The notes beneath the pieces were generated by a model. That model was not told the DNA's origin and did not search any database. It saw only the letters and a list, made by a program, of their open reading frames with translations. Both the position numbers and the translations under genes were made by a program. Shown here piece after piece: positions 21,707-32,990 of a stretch of 64,000 nt of DNA. How positions within the stretch are numbered: position 1 is the stretch's first letter; each line of letters opens with the position of its first letter. Source of the DNA: Providencia hangzhouensis (GTDB lineage: Bacteria; Pseudomonadota; Gammaproteobacteria; Enterobacterales; Enterobacteriaceae). The DNA lies in the NCBI RefSeq assembly GCF_029193595.2, contig NZ_CP135052.1:744001-808000 (forward strand). Direction: 5' to 3'.

Positions 21707-21735
21707 CAGCCCAGATTTTCTGGGCTGAATTTTAT
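21707..21735 (+). terminator. Hairpin between lspA and fkpB
   Basis: Eight-pair stem CAGCCCAG / CTGGGCTG with a 5-nt loop, then AATTTTA. The weak T-run suggests partial termination or an attenuating structure inside the operon. Confidence 0.6.
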
Positions 21736-21753
21736 GATAAATAGGTTTGGTTT

Positions 21754-22224
21754 ATGTCTACTCAAATACAGGCACAGAGCTCTGTTTTACTGCATTTCAC
21801 ATTGAAATTGGAAGATGGCTCTACGGCTGACTCCTCGCACGCACAAGGAAAGCCTGCGTTATTTGTTTTAGGGAATGACTCCTTATCGCCAGAACTTGAA
21901 GCCCAATTGATTGGCCTTAATGAAGGTGAAAAGAAAAGTTTTTCGCTGCCCGGAGATACTGTTTTTGGGAAACATAACCCTGACTTAGTTCAATATTTTT
22001 CATTGCGTGATTTTATAGAAACAGGCATTCCTGAAATTGGTACGATAATGCTATTTACGGCGATGAATGGCAGTGAAATGCCAGGTGTAGTAAAATCAAT
22101 TGAAGGTGAGTCGATTACTATTGATTTTAATCACCCTCTCGCAGAGCAGCAGATTAGTTTTGATATCGAAGTGCTTGAAGTAGACCCGCAATTGGAGAAT
22201 CACAATGCAAATATTAATGGCTAA
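21754..22224 (+). CDS. fkpB: FKBP-type peptidyl-prolyl isomerase FkpB (SlpA)
   Basis: Cytoplasmic PPIase with FKBP domain and insert-in-flap chaperone domain. 156 residues (E. coli 149). Typical start [16 protein letters not shown], then [21 protein letters not shown] and the C-terminal [19 protein letters not shown]. It overlaps ispH by 20 bp, consistent with coupled translation. Confidence 0.95.
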   Translation: MSTQIQAQSSVLLHFTLKLEDGSTADSSHAQGKPALFVLGNDSLSPELEAQLIGLNEGEKKSFSLPGDTVFGKHNPDLVQYFSLRDFIETGIPEIGTIMLFTAMNGSEMPGVVKSIEGESITIDFNHPLAEQQISFDIEVLEVDPQLENHNANING

Positions 22225-23158
22225 CCCTCGTGGGTTTTGTGCAGGCGTAGACCGCGCAATTAGCATCGTAGAAAGGGCGTTAGAAATATATGGTGCTCCG
22301 ATTTACGTTCGTCACGAAGTGGTTCATAACCGTTATGTTGTTGATGATTTACGTCAACGTGGTGCTATCTTTATTGAGGAAATCTCAGAAGTACCAGATG
22401 GGTCTATTTTGATTTTTTCTGCGCATGGCGTTTCCCAAGCTATTCGTCAAGAAGCTCGCTCTCGCGATCTCACCATGTTATTTGATGCGACTTGTCCTTT
22501 GGTTACGAAAGTTCATATGGAAGTTGCACGCGCTAGCCGTAAAGGCAAAGAGGCTATTTTAATTGGCCACGCTGGGCATCCAGAGGTCGAAGGTACGATG
22601 GGGCAATATAGCAACCCTGAAGGTGGGATGTATCTTGTTGAAAGCCCAGAAGATGTTTGGAAACTGAAAGTGAAAGATGAAAATAATCTCTCTTTCATGA
22701 CACAAACAACGCTTTCTGTTGATGATACTTCTGATGTCATTGATGCGCTGACATCTCGCTTTCCAAGTATCGTTGGGCCCCGTAAAGACGATATTTGTTA
22801 TGCAACGACTAACCGCCAAGAAGCAGCGAGAGAGCTTGCAGAACGCGCTGACGTTGTTTTAGTCGTCGGTTCTAAAAACTCATCAAACTCAAATCGTCTT
22901 GCGGAGTTAGCTTCGCGTATGCAAAAACCTGCCTATTTAATTGATGGTGCGGAAGATATTAAAACGGAATGGTTAGCGGATAAAAATATTATCGGCTTAA
23001 CAGCAGGGGCATCTGCTCCAGATATTCTAGTTAGGCAAGTTATTGATAGACTTAAAGAATTAGGGGCTGATTCTGTTGTTGAATTGCAAGGGCGTGAAGA
23101 AAATATCGTCTTTGAGGTCCCTAAAGAATTAAGGGTTGAGGTTAAAGAGATTAATTAA
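22205..23158 (+). CDS. ispH: 4-hydroxy-3-methylbut-2-enyl diphosphate reductase
   Basis: Final enzyme of the MEP isoprenoid pathway, an oxygen-sensitive 4Fe-4S protein that gives IPP and DMAPP. 317 residues. The three cluster cysteines are in [22 protein letters not shown] and [11 protein letters not shown]; substrate histidines in RHEVVHN and GHAGHPE. GGAG ribosome site lies inside the fkpB 3' end. Confidence 0.98.
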   Translation: MQILMANPRGFCAGVDRAISIVERALEIYGAPIYVRHEVVHNRYVVDDLRQRGAIFIEEISEVPDGSILIFSAHGVSQAIRQEARSRDLTMLFDATCPLVTKVHMEVARASRKGKEAILIGHAGHPEVEGTMGQYSNPEGGMYLVESPEDVWKLKVKDENNLSFMTQTTLSVDDTSDVIDALTSRFPSIVGPRKDDICYATTNRQEAARELAERADVVLVVGSKNSSNSNRLAELASRMQKPAYLIDGAEDIKTEWLADKNIIGLTAGASAPDILVRQVIDRLKELGADSVVELQGREENIVFEVPKELRVEVKEIN

Positions 23159-23179
23159 TCATTTGATTTCAATTATAGG

Positions 23180-23215
23180 AACAGCCGCTTTATGATTTAT
23201 TCCTTAGCGGCTGTT
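23180..23215 (+). terminator. Hairpin after ispH
   Basis: Ten-pair perfect stem AACAGCCGCT / AGCGGCTGTT with a 16-nt loop; only a weak T-run follows. Likely end of the ribF-ispH unit. Confidence 0.7.
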
Positions 23216-23453
23216 GTAACTTATCCGCTCATCGCTCATATAGTCCCTTTCATCGTTTCTCTCCATTAACACTTTTACTGATAATCCTCGTGTTCTCTAC
23301 GCTTTTGTTAATAACGATGCATTTTTGCTAGCAGAATGGGGGCAGGATAGTTAATCTGTATCACAATCATTTCTTAACTATGGGTAAAAATAGTTTTTTT
23401 ATCCTAAACAACAGTTCAAATTTATCGATTTGCATTAATTAAAAAAAGGATAA

Positions 23454-24278
<825 letters not shown>

Positions 24279-24339
24279 TTTTTTTTATTTTTTATTTTTC
24301 TTTTAAATTATAATCTTAAAATTGATTTTTGTTATTATG

Positions 24340-24374
24340 ATATCGATTTGAATTATTTTTATTCAAATCGATAT
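24340..24374. terminator. AT-rich 14-bp perfect hairpin after dapB
   Basis: Arms ATATCGATTTGAAT / ATTCAAATCGATAT around a 7-nt T-rich loop. Likely dapB terminator, although an operator is possible because each arm contains ATCGAT. Confidence 0.6.
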
Positions 24375-24585
24375 TAATTTATGTTTTAATGGTTTTTATC
24401 TTCAGTTTTGCTCGTTAATTATCCTTTCTTCCTTCTTTTAGCTGGGTTATTATCAATAAACTAGTTATCTTGCTTTGCAACCGTTTACTTATTCATATTT
24501 ACTGCTATTTATACTACTCATCCAACTAAAAGTGAGGTAGTTAAGTAAAAAAGTAAGATAAAAGTGAAAAAAATGCATTTTTTTC

Positions 24586-24614
24586 TAGACAAGACCCTAT
24601 CTCATCATTAGAAT
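24586..24614 (+). promoter_or_regulatory. carAB promoter P1 (pyrimidine-type)
   Basis: TAGACA at 24586 and TAGAAT at 24609 with 17-bp spacing; the flanking TGCGCGCAATTTGCC matches what I recall of E. coli carAB P1, which responds to pyrimidines and purines. Confidence 0.7.
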
Positions 24615-24657
24615 GCGCGCAATTTGCCAAAAATTTGCTTAAAAACTCATTTTGGCA

Positions 24658-24712
24658 TTGATTTAGATCGTAAAATCTGAATTAATATGCAAAAAACGTG
24701 ATTTATTATTCT
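24658..24712 (+). promoter_or_regulatory. carAB promoter P2 with tandem ARG boxes
   Basis: A TTGATT / TTAATA promoter (18-bp spacer) overlapped by ArgR boxes TGAATTAATATGCA (24678-24691) and TGATTTATTATTCT (24699-24712), whose starts are 21 bp apart as usual for paired ArgR sites. Predicts arginine repression. Confidence 0.8.
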
Positions 24713-24724
24713 CCGGAGGGTGTT

Positions 24725-25888
24725 TTGATTAAGTCAGCTATATTGGTTCTGGAAGACGGAACCCAATTCCACGGGCGTGCTATCGGTGCAGAAGGCGCTG
24801 CAGTTGGAGAAGTCGTTTTCAACACGTCGATGACCGGATATCAAGAAATAATTACAGACCCTTCCTATTCCCGCCAAATTGTTACTCTCACTTATCCCCA
24901 TATTGGTAATGTCGGCACTAATGCTGATGACGAAGAATCCCCAAATGTTCATGCACAAGGCTTAATCATTCGTGACTTACCATTGGTTTACAGTAATTTC
25001 CGCGGGCAAGAAGGGTTATCCGAATATCTAAAACGCCATAACGTCGTGGCGATTGCGGATATCGATACACGTAAATTAACACGTTTACTGAGAGAAAAAG
25101 GCGCTCAAAACGGTTGTATCATTGCGGGTGATAACCCTGATGTTGCACTCGCACTGGAAAAAGCGCGTAGTTTTTCAGGTTTGAATGGGTTGGACTTGGC
25201 AAAAGAAGTCTGCACTAAAGAGATTTATAACTGGTCCCAAGGTTCATGGACGCTGGAAAATGGCCAGCAAGGCGCGAAAACTGCGGAAGAACTCCCTCTA
25301 CATGTTGTTGCTTATGACTTCGGTGCAAAGCGTAATATCTTACGTATGTTAGTTGACCGTGGTTGCCGTTTAACTGTGGTGCCAGCAACTACACCAGCAG
25401 AAACTGTATTGGCGATGAACCCCGATGGTATTTTCTTATCGAATGGCCCTGGTGACCCGGCTCCTTGTGATTATGCAATCAAGGCAATTGAAACATTCTT
25501 AACCACAGAAATCCCAGTATTTGGTATTTGTTTAGGGCACCAATTACTCGCTTTGGCCAGCGGTGCTAATACCATGAAAATGAAGTTTGGTCATCATGGT
25601 GCTAACCATCCAGTTAAAGATTTAGACAAAGATGTGGTGATGATTACGGCGCAAAACCATGGTTTTGCGGTTGATGAATCGACACTTCCCGACACACTGC
25701 GCGTGACTCACAAGTCACTGTTTGATGGAACATTGCAAGGTATTCACCGTACGGATAAACCAGCATTTAGTTTTCAAGGCCACCCAGAAGCAAGCTCAGG
25801 GCCACATGATGCGGCAAATTTATTCGACCATTTCATTGAATTAATTAATGAATACCGTCAAAACACACCTCGTCAAAACGCACAATAA
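24725..25888 (+). CDS. carA: Carbamoyl-phosphate synthase small subunit
   Basis: Glutamine amidotransferase subunit that supplies ammonia to CarB for arginine and pyrimidine synthesis. 387 residues from the TTG at 24725, the same rare start used in E. coli carA, behind a GGAGGG ribosome site; a GTG nine codons upstream lies inside the ARG box and was rejected. Catalytic Cys in [15 protein letters not shown] near residue 270; His/Glu in GHPEASSGP. Confidence 0.97.
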   Translation: MIKSAILVLEDGTQFHGRAIGAEGAAVGEVVFNTSMTGYQEIITDPSYSRQIVTLTYPHIGNVGTNADDEESPNVHAQGLIIRDLPLVYSNFRGQEGLSEYLKRHNVVAIADIDTRKLTRLLREKGAQNGCIIAGDNPDVALALEKARSFSGLNGLDLAKEVCTKEIYNWSQGSWTLENGQQGAKTAEELPLHVVAYDFGAKRNILRMLVDRGCRLTVVPATTPAETVLAMNPDGIFLSNGPGDPAPCDYAIKAIETFLTTEIPVFGICLGHQLLALASGANTMKMKFGHHGANHPVKDLDKDVVMITAQNHGFAVDESTLPDTLRVTHKSLFDGTLQGIHRTDKPAFSFQGHPEASSGPHDAANLFDHFIELINEYRQNTPRQNAQ

Positions 25889-25902
25889 TCGGGAGCAAAA
25901 AA

Positions 25903-28900
25903 ATGGCAAAACGTACAGATATAAAAAGCATTCTGATTTTAGGTGCCGGCCCAATTGTGATTGGCCAAGCATGTGAATTTGACTATTCAGGTGCCCAAGC
26001 GTGTAAAGCACTGCGTGAAGAAGGTTACCGCGTAATCTTAGTTAACTCGAACCCTGCGACTATTATGACAGACCCAGAAATGGCGGATGCAACTTACATC
26101 GAGCCGATTCACTGGGAAGTTGTGCGTAAAATTATTGAAAAAGAGCGCCCAGATGCAGTATTACCGACCATGGGGGGGCAAACCGCATTGAACTGTGCGC
26201 TTGAATTAGAGCGTAAAGGCGTTTTAGCCGAGTTCGGTGTCACCATGATTGGGGCGACTGCTGATGCAATAGATAAAGCAGAAGATCGCCAACGTTTTGA
26301 TAAAGCAATGAAAAAAATCGGCTTGGGCACTGCACGCTCAGGTATCGCACATAATATGGAAGAAGCATTTGCTGTTGCCGATGCGGTAGGCTTTCCCTGT
26401 ATTATTCGCCCATCATTTACGATGGGAGGCACCGGTGGCGGTATCGCCTATAACCGTGAAGAGTTTGAAGAAATTTGTACTCGCGGTTTAGATTTATCCC
26501 CGACTAACGAATTATTGATAGATGAATCGCTGATTGGTTGGAAAGAATACGAAATGGAAGTTGTCCGCGATAAAAAAGACAACTGTATTATCGTTTGTTC
26601 CATTGAAAACTTCGATGCCATGGGGATCCATACAGGTGACTCTATCACCGTAGCACCAGCTCAAACACTGACTGATAAAGAATACCAAATCATGCGTGAC
26701 GCATCGATGGCAGTATTGCGTGAAATCGGCGTTGAAACAGGTGGCTCTAACGTTCAATTTGCGGTAAACCCTAAAGATGGGCGCTTAATTGTTATTGAAA
26801 TGAACCCGCGGGTTTCGCGTTCATCAGCGCTTGCCTCTAAAGCAACAGGCTTCCCAATTGCAAAGATTGCGGCAAAATTAGCCGTGGGCTATACCCTTGA
26901 TGAGTTAATGAATGATATCACTGGTGGCCGTACCCCTGCATCATTTGAACCTTCCATTGACTACGTTGTGACAAAAATTCCGCGCTTTAACTTTGAAAAA
27001 TTTGCGGGCACGAATGACCGACTCACAACGCAAATGAAATCGGTTGGCGAAGTGATGGCTATCGGTCGCACATTCCAAGAATCAATGCAAAAAGCGTTAC
27101 GTGGGTTAGAAGTGGGCGCAACAGGCTTTGACCCGAAAGTAGCCCAAGAGGACCCTGAAGCTCTGACTCGTATCCGTCGTGAATTAAAAGATGCTGGTGG
27201 AGAGCGTATTTGGTTTATTGCGGATGCATTCCGTGCGGGGCTTTCTGTTGATGGTGTTTTCAATTTAACCAATATTGACCGCTGGTTCTTAGTGCAAATC
27301 GAAGAACTGGTACGTTTAGAAGAAGAAGTGGCTGAATTAGGTATCAATGGCCTGACCAAAGACTTCTTACGTGTACTCAAACGGAAAGGTTTTGCAGATG
27401 CCCGTTTAGCTAGTCTAGTCGGGGTTTCTGAAGCAGAACTGCGTAAATTACGTCAAGGCTATGATTTACATCCTGTATATAAACGTGTTGATACCTGTGC
27501 GGCAGAATTTGCAACAGATACGGCTTATATGTATTCCACTTATGAAGATGAGTGCGAGTCAAACCCAAATAATGCTAAACCGAAGGTGATGGTATTAGGC
27601 GGTGGGCCAAACCGGATTGGGCAAGGGATTGAATTTGACTATTGCTGCGTGCATGCATCTTTAGCGTTACGCGAAGACGGCTATGAAACCATTATGGTCA
27701 ACTGTAATCCTGAAACCGTTTCAACTGACTATGATACATCAGATCGCCTCTATTTTGAGCCAGTGACACTGGAAGACGTACTTGAAATTGTGCGTATCGA
27801 GCAGCCAAAAGGCGTGATTGTGCAATATGGTGGTCAAACACCATTGAAATTAGCGAGAGCGTTGGAAGCTGCCGGTGTTCCTGTTATTGGTACGAGCCCA
27901 GATGCCATCGACCGCGCAGAAGATCGTGAACGTTTCCAGCAGGCCGTTAATCGCTTGAACTTGAAGCAACCACAGAACGCAACTGTCACAGCGATTGAGC
28001 AAGCCGTTGAAAAAGCAGCTGTTATTGGCTACCCGCTGGTTGTTCGTCCATCCTATGTACTAGGTGGCCGAGCAATGGAAATTGTATATGATGAAATCGA
28101 TTTACGTCGCTATTTCCAAACCGCGGTAAGTGTCTCTAACGATGCGCCAGTGCTACTTGACCGTTTCCTAGACGATGCGGTTGAAGTTGACGTAGATGCG
28201 ATTTGTGACGGTGAGATGGTACTGATCGGCGGTATCATGGAACACATTGAGCAAGCTGGTGTGCACTCTGGTGACTCCGCATGTTCTCTACCTGCTTATA
28301 CGCTTAGCCAAGAAATCCAAGATGTAATGCGTGAACAAGTTCGTAACCTTGCCTTTGAGTTACGTGTGCGTGGCTTGATGAACGTGCAGTTTGCAGTCAA
28401 AAATAATGAAGTTTACTTAATTGAAGTCAATCCACGTGCGGCAAGGACTGTGCCTTTTGTTTCTAAAGCAACGGGTGTGCCATTAGCGAAAGTTGCAGCG
28501 CGTGTGATGGTAGGGCAAACCTTGGCACAGCAAGGGGTGACGGAAGAGGTTATTCCACCATATTACTCTGTGAAAGAGGTGGTATTGCCATTCAATAAAT
28601 TCCCTGGTGTTGACCCAATTCTTGGGCCTGAAATGCGTTCAACAGGCGAAGTAATGGGCGTCGGCCGGACATTTGCTGAAGCTTTTGCTAAAGCGATGTT
28701 AGGCAGTAGCTCGACGATGAAAAAATCAGGCCGTGCACTGTTATCTGTTCGTGAGGGAGATAAAACTCGCGTGGTTGATTTAGCTGCTAAGCTGTTAAAA
28801 CACGGCTTTGAGCTGGATGCTACTCACGGCACTGCGATTGTGTTAGGAGAGGCTGGTATTAACCCACGCCTCGTCAATAAAGTTCATGAAGGTCGTCCAC

Positions 28901-29124
28901 ACATTCAAGATAGAATTAAGAATGGTGAATATGATTACATTGTGAATACCACCGCAGGGCGTCAAGCCATTGAAGACTCAAAATTAATTCGTCGCAGTGC
29001 ATTGCGTTATAAAGTCCACTATGACACGACGTTGAATGGTGGGTTTGCCACTACGATGTCGCTCAGTGCAGACCCAACCGATACGGTAATCTCTGTACAA
29101 GAAATGCATGCATTAATTAAGTAA
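25903..29124 (+). CDS. carB: Carbamoyl-phosphate synthase large subunit
   Basis: 1073 residues, exactly the E. coli length. Two homologous ATP-grasp halves ([17 protein letters not shown] near residue 14 and [17 protein letters not shown] near residue 566), each with an [16 protein letters not shown] or [16 protein letters not shown] metal site, an oligomerisation domain between them and a C-terminal MGS-like allosteric domain that in E. coli binds UMP, IMP and ornithine. Lies 14 bp after carA with GGGAGC before the ATG. Confidence 0.99.
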   Translation: MAKRTDIKSILILGAGPIVIGQACEFDYSGAQACKALREEGYRVILVNSNPATIMTDPEMADATYIEPIHWEVVRKIIEKERPDAVLPTMGGQTALNCALELERKGVLAEFGVTMIGATADAIDKAEDRQRFDKAMKKIGLGTARSGIAHNMEEAFAVADAVGFPCIIRPSFTMGGTGGGIAYNREEFEEICTRGLDLSPTNELLIDESLIGWKEYEMEVVRDKKDNCIIVCSIENFDAMGIHTGDSITVAPAQTLTDKEYQIMRDASMAVLREIGVETGGSNVQFAVNPKDGRLIVIEMNPRVSRSSALASKATGFPIAKIAAKLAVGYTLDELMNDITGGRTPASFEPSIDYVVTKIPRFNFEKFAGTNDRLTTQMKSVGEVMAIGRTFQESMQKALRGLEVGATGFDPKVAQEDPEALTRIRRELKDAGGERIWFIADAFRAGLSVDGVFNLTNIDRWFLVQIEELVRLEEEVAELGINGLTKDFLRVLKRKGFADARLASLVGVSEAELRKLRQGYDLHPVYKRVDTCAAEFATDTAYMYSTYEDECESNPNNAKPKVMVLGGGPNRIGQGIEFDYCCVHASLALREDGYETIMVNCNPETVSTDYDTSDRLYFEPVTLEDVLEIVRIEQPKGVIVQYGGQTPLKLARALEAAGVPVIGTSPDAIDRAEDRERFQQAVNRLNLKQPQNATVTAIEQAVEKAAVIGYPLVVRPSYVLGGRAMEIVYDEIDLRRYFQTAVSVSNDAPVLLDRFLDDAVEVDVDAICDGEMVLIGGIMEHIEQAGVHSGDSACSLPAYTLSQEIQDVMREQVRNLAFELRVRGLMNVQFAVKNNEVYLIEVNPRAARTVPFVSKATGVPLAKVAARVMVGQTLAQQGVTEEVIPPYYSVKEVVLPFNKFPGVDPILGPEMRSTGEVMGVGRTFAEAFAKAMLGSSSTMKKSGRALLSVREGDKTRVVDLAAKLLKHGFELDATHGTAIVLGEAGINPRLVNKVHEGRPHIQDRIKNGEYDYIVNTTAGRQAIEDSKLIRRSALRYKVHYDTTLNGGFATTMSLSADPTDTVISVQEMHALIK

Positions 29125-29145
29125 TAATTTAACGTTATCTATATA

Positions 29146-29178
29146 AGCCTCAGTATTCAATCTACTGGGGCTTTTTTA
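29146..29178 (+). terminator. Intrinsic terminator of carAB
   Basis: Ten-pair stem AGCCTCAGTA / TACTGGGGCT (one G-T pair), then six T residues. Confidence 0.9.
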
Positions 29179-29272
29179 TTGCTATTCTATAAAGCCATCT
29201 CCTGACGAGAGGGAAATTGTCTGCTGATATAATGGATAAGATGGAATTTTAATAAAAAGTGCAAAGTGGTGA

Positions 29273-29303
29273 TTGACTCTCACGTAACGTGAGGCACTAA
29301 CCT
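29273..29303 (+). promoter_or_regulatory. MerR-type promoter with 19-bp spacer and dyad operator
   Basis: TTGACT at 29273 and TAACCT at 29298 are separated by 19 bp, and the spacer contains the perfect dyad CTCACGTAACGTGAG (29279-29293). Over-long spacers with a central dyad are the hallmark of promoters remodelled by MerR-family activators, so autoregulation by the gene that follows is likely. Confidence 0.85.
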
Positions 29304-29327
29304 TAGTCGCAATTACAGGAGGAACAT

Positions 29328-30353
29328 ATGCTATTTCAAGTTGGTGAGATCGCGGAAAAAACAGGATTAACCATCCGTACACTTCATCATTATGAAGAAA
29401 TTGGCTTATTGGTACCAACTGCAAGAACCGATGCAGGTTATCGGCTTTACAACATGCAATGCATAGAGCGTTTAACGCAAATTCAATTGTTACGGCAAGT
29501 TGGAGTCAAACTGAAAAACATCGGTGAATTACTGGATGGCCAGAGTGGAGATATGACGAGTTTGCTGCAAGAGCGAATTGCACTATTAACGGAACAAATG
29601 GAGCAAATGGCGACATTACGTAATCGATTAGAGCAATTACACAGGCAAATGCAAACGGGGAATACTTTAACTCAGGCTGATTGGTTTTCTGTATTGGAGA
29701 TGATGTCGATGTTTGATAAATATTTTACCCCTCAAGAATTGGAACAATTGCCATTATATACGGCGCATACGCTGAAAAACCAAGAGTGGCAACAGCGAGT
29801 AGCAACGGTAAGCAAGCTGATGGAACAAGGTGCAACACCTCAATCTACAGAGGTGCAACAAATTGCACATGAATGGATGACAGCGTTAGAAAGAGATACC
29901 GGAGGAAACCCTGATTTCTTTGCACGACTGAATCAAATTCATTTATCGGATAACACGTTAGCTTATTCATCAGGCATTTCTGTCGCAATGATCCAATTTG
30001 TTGCAGAGGGTTTTAGTGAATACCAATTATCACTGTTTAAACCCCATTTAACCGCGGAGCAATTTGCTTTTGTTCAGCAACATTATTTTGCTTCAGGGCA
30101 GGTGTGGCCTGAGTTAATTGCGGGTTTATATAATGCATTAAAAGCCCAAAAATCCCCAGATTCACCTGAAGTACAACAATTAGCACAAACATGGTTAACG
30201 ATGTTCAACCAGTTTACGGGGGGAGATCCTGAGCTACAAGAGAGAATTCGGGCTATTTATCGTGAAGATCCCAAAATTTCTCAAGGGACATGGATGACTG
30301 CAGAAATTGGTCAGTACTTATTTTCTGCTATTAGTAGTTTGATGACTGAATAA
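29328..30353 (+). CDS. MerR-family regulator with duplicated TipAS-like effector region
   Basis: 341 residues. The N-terminal winged helix (about 1-70) reads VGEIAEKTGLTIRTLHHYEE, followed by a dimerisation coiled coil about 75-115 rich in Glu/Gln/Leu. The C-terminal part holds two related units, TEVQQIAHEWMTALERDTGG near residue 180 and PEVQQLAQTWLTMFNQFTGG near residue 285, resembling the TipAS drug-binding fold found in TipA-type multidrug sensors. Strong AGGAGG ribosome site. No target efflux gene is adjacent, so the ligand and regulon are unknown; the dyad promoter upstream suggests self-activation. Confidence 0.85.
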   Translation: MLFQVGEIAEKTGLTIRTLHHYEEIGLLVPTARTDAGYRLYNMQCIERLTQIQLLRQVGVKLKNIGELLDGQSGDMTSLLQERIALLTEQMEQMATLRNRLEQLHRQMQTGNTLTQADWFSVLEMMSMFDKYFTPQELEQLPLYTAHTLKNQEWQQRVATVSKLMEQGATPQSTEVQQIAHEWMTALERDTGGNPDFFARLNQIHLSDNTLAYSSGISVAMIQFVAEGFSEYQLSLFKPHLTAEQFAFVQQHYFASGQVWPELIAGLYNALKAQKSPDSPEVQQLAQTWLTMFNQFTGGDPELQERIRAIYREDPKISQGTWMTAEIGQYLFSAISSLMTE

Positions 30354-30385
30354 CCTCAATGGCCGCTGACTAGCGGCCATTGAGG
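30354..30385. terminator. Thirteen-bp hairpin at the end of the MerR-type gene
   Basis: Perfect arms CCTCAATGGCCGC / GCGGCCATTGAGG with loop TGACTA, starting right after the stop codon. A diverged, inverted copy lies at 30519-30556. Confidence 0.8.
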
Positions 30386-30391
30386 TTGTTG

Positions 30392-30428
30392 ACAAAGCGG
30401 GATAAAAGCTTGGTTTTTCCCGCTTTGT
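30392..30428. terminator. Second hairpin in the convergent intergenic region
   Basis: Eleven-pair stem ACAAAGCGGGA / TCCCGCTTTGT with a 15-nt loop. Probably part of a bidirectional termination zone between the MerR-type gene and yghB. Confidence 0.65.
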
Positions 30429-30518
30429 GTTATCAGCCGAAAATCAATAAATTGATTTTTCTAGTTTATTTTCAAAACCTATTCGACTTGCCGCCAAACA
30501 TAATATGTTTGTCAGCAG

Positions 30519-30556
30519 TCTGAATGGCTGCTGACTAGCGGCCATTGTTCAGTCAT
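30519..30556. repeat. Inverted, diverged copy of the 30354 hairpin
   Basis: Contains TGCTGACTAGCGGCCATTG, shared almost exactly with the first hairpin, and read on the minus strand continues the similarity (ATGACTGAA then AATGGCCGCT). It ends 1 bp before the yghB stop. Confidence 0.7.
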
Positions 30557-30557
30557 A

Positions 30558-31235
30558 TTATGATTTCTCTTTGCTACTCGAGAGTGCTTTGCGGTGTTTC
30601 CAGTACATTACAATTGAGCCAATTAGGCCACTAATCAGTAGGATAACTGGGATAATCATCAGAGCACTAATCACAATTTGCTCGTGTTCTTTCACAAAAG
30701 GAATTTGGTTTAGGGCATACCCTAAGGTGACAATCAAACCAACCCATAACAAACCACTTAACCAGTTAAAAAACTGGAAACGGCGGTGGCTTAATTCAGA
30801 TAACCCAGCAAGCAAAGGTAATATCGTTCTGACAAATGCAAGAAAGCGCCCTATAAGTAGCGCGTATAAACCTTGCTTATTAAACATATTGTTTGCTTTG
30901 GTGTGATATTCCTCAGGGATTTGTGCTAACCAGCGCTTCACAACCTTAGTTTCACTTAACCATCGGCCTTGCAGAAAGCCCAGCCAGCAACCTAAACTGG
31001 CTGCGGTTGTTAGCAATAATATCGTGGGTATAAAGTGCAAAACCCCTTTGGCAATTAATGCACCAGAAAGGATCAACAAGGTATCACCGGGTAAGAAAGC
31101 GGCGGGAAGGACGCCATTTTCTAAAACAATGACAACAAAAAGTACGGTATAAATAACCCAAAGCACTTCAGGGTTGGAGAGTTTAAGGAAATCGTGGTGC
31201 CAAAGTGCCAGTACGATTTCGCGTAGGACTTCCAT
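30558..31235 (-). CDS. yghB: DedA-family inner membrane protein YghB
   Basis: DedA/SNARE-associated (VTT-domain) protein; YghB and YqjA support cell division, envelope integrity and proton-motive-force-linked drug tolerance, and DedA members are linked to undecaprenyl-phosphate or lipid flipping. 225 residues. Motifs: [22 protein letters not shown] near residue 40 and the [16 protein letters not shown] arginine region near 130. ATG at 31235 was preferred because AGGAA precedes it and it aligns with the E. coli start. The neighbouring order yghB-metC-exbB-exbD matches E. coli, which favours YghB over its paralog YqjA. Confidence 0.88.
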   Translation of the reverse strand: MEVLREIVLALWHHDFLKLSNPEVLWVIYTVLFVVIVLENGVLPAAFLPGDTLLILSGALIAKGVLHFIPTILLLTTAASLGCWLGFLQGRWLSETKVVKRWLAQIPEEYHTKANNMFNKQGLYALLIGRFLAFVRTILPLLAGLSELSHRRFQFFNWLSGLLWVGLIVTLGYALNQIPFVKEHEQIVISALMIIPVILLISGLIGSIVMYWKHRKALSSSKEKS

Positions 31236-31393
31236 AATCATTCCTGTATCTGCGTAAAAGCGAATTTCTTTATTATCTATATTACAGGAAAAAAAGGGTT
31301 CAAGTTTGATTTGTTTGAAGAATTAATCATTTAGTGAAAAAATTGCAGGAAACATTTAACGCAGCTCCTGCAATTAATATATTGATTTTTAAT

Positions 31394-32578
31394 TTAAATT
31401 CTTTCGAAAGCTAATTGTAAGTCGTGAATTAAATCATCGGTGTGCTCTAGGCCTATATGCACTCGGAAGAAGGTTCCTTCTTTTGGTGAAAAATCATACT
31501 GCCGCATATTGAGTAAATCTTCTTTTTGGTATCCCAAAATTAGCGACTCAAAACCACCCCATGAATAACCCATTTTAAAATGATTAAAATTATCAAGAAA
31601 AGCGGTAAATTGCTCAGTGGTTAAGCGTGATTTTAGTTGGAAAGAGAAAAGGCCATTAGCACCTGTAAAATCACGGATAAAGAATTCATGGCCAGGTGAA
31701 TTCTCTAGTGCAGGGTGAAATACCTGTTCAACTTCAGGGCGTTGTTGTAACCAGTTAGCGACTTGTAAGCTATTAATTTGATGCTGCTTTAAGCGAGTCG
31801 GCAATGTATGTAGTCCTCGATTAGCCATATAAACGGTGTCTGGATCAGCCGTTTGGCCTAAGAGATATGAATTTTCGCGCAATGTTTCAATACAGCGTTG
31901 GTTTGCCACAGCAAGGCCGAGCATACCGTCGGAATGGCCATTGATATATTTAGTTGCTGATTGGATTGATACGTCAACATCAAATAATAAAGGTTTAAGT
32001 AAAACACCAGCAGCCCAAGTGTTATCAATCATAATCACAATTTCAGGGGATTTCGCACGTATTGTCTTTACGATTGTCGGTAAATCATGAACTTCCATGG
32101 TGATAGAACCGGGGGACTCTAAGAATACAATACGCGTATTAGGCTGAATTAAATCAGCGATACCCGTTCCGATGAGTGGATCAAAATACGTGGTTTGGAT
32201 ATTTAACTTAGTGAGAATATTGTCGCAAAAATTTTGAGTTGGGTCATAAGCTGAGCCTGTAACAAGGATATGTTCGTCAGCAGAAATAAACGACAAAATG
32301 GCATTTGTGATAGCTGCTGCGCCTGATGGGTAAAGGACGCATCCAGCACCTGATTCTAATTCTGTCATGGCCTCTTGAAAAGCGAAATGAGTTTGCGTAC
32401 CACGACGCCCATAAAATAATACGCTATTTGCACGATGGCGAGTTGCATGACGTTTCTCTTCGAGCGTATCAAAAATGATAGAAGATGCTCTCTGAATTAC
32501 GGGATTTACCCCTTTTTGTGTGTACTTAGGGTTCCGACCAATATGGACTAATTGTGTTTCAGGTTTTATTTCTGCCAT
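31394..32578 (-). CDS. metC: Cystathionine beta-lyase
   Basis: PLP enzyme that cleaves cystathionine to homocysteine, pyruvate and ammonia in methionine synthesis. 394 residues (E. coli 395). Active-site features: [33 protein letters not shown] and the PLP lysine in [14 protein letters not shown] near residue 210. Transcribed away from exbB; an AGACGTTA half-site upstream at about 32635 could be part of a MetJ box, but no clear tandem repeat is seen. Confidence 0.96.
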   Translation of the reverse strand: MAEIKPETQLVHIGRNPKYTQKGVNPVIQRASSIIFDTLEEKRHATRHRANSVLFYGRRGTQTHFAFQEAMTELESGAGCVLYPSGAAAITNAILSFISADEHILVTGSAYDPTQNFCDNILTKLNIQTTYFDPLIGTGIADLIQPNTRIVFLESPGSITMEVHDLPTIVKTIRAKSPEIVIMIDNTWAAGVLLKPLLFDVDVSIQSATKYINGHSDGMLGLAVANQRCIETLRENSYLLGQTADPDTVYMANRGLHTLPTRLKQHQINSLQVANWLQQRPEVEQVFHPALENSPGHEFFIRDFTGANGLFSFQLKSRLTTEQFTAFLDNFNHFKMGYSWGGFESLILGYQKEDLLNMRQYDFSPKEGTFFRVHIGLEHTDDLIHDLQLAFERI

Positions 32579-32990
32579 GATTTTTCCCTACACAGAGTGT
32601 GAACTGGTTAAACTTAGAGGTGATTTATACTAAGACGTTAAATGATCCTGATAGAAATGTAACTTGAGTATTCTTCAACTTTCAAACAGTAGGTAAATTT
32701 TATTTGTAAGATTGGGAATGAACATTTAATTGAACCGCGAATTATTAAGGAAAATAACCGCATAGTAGAGAAGGTCATGTTTGTCTAAACGCAAAAAAAT
32801 ATAAAAAAATCGCGAATACTAATGATAATTACTATCAATTCGCGCTGTGTTTGATATCATCAGCACCGTCTTTTTGAAAAGAGACGGACAGCGCGAGTCA
32901 AATTTCGCTTTTAAAGGTTAGTCGATGAATGGCACAATCATCGATATGAATTTTATTATACAACACTAAAAAGAGAGTAAAGGCCAACTG
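32579..32990. other. 412-bp metC-exbB divergent region
   Basis: Non-coding. Holds the metC promoter, a Fur box, and an exbB leader of roughly 130-150 nt with a hairpin around 32866-32888 (CCGTCT / AGACGG arms). Confidence 0.6.
32823..32837. promoter_or_regulatory. Fur box upstream of exbB
   Basis: TGATAAT-T-ACTATCA, a 7-1-7 inverted repeat with one mismatch to the Fur core. Predicts iron repression of exbBD. Confidence 0.8.

Larger units (their letters stand above)
24279..24724. other. 446-bp dapB-carA regulatory region
   Basis: Very AT-rich. Contains a 14-bp hairpin near dapB, then the two carAB promoters and ARG boxes listed separately. No coding sequence. Confidence 0.65.

Noticed and set aside
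32630..32650. MetJ box upstream of metC
   Set aside because: Only one AGACGTTA-like half-site is seen; MetJ requires tandem 8-bp boxes, so it is not listed as a feature.
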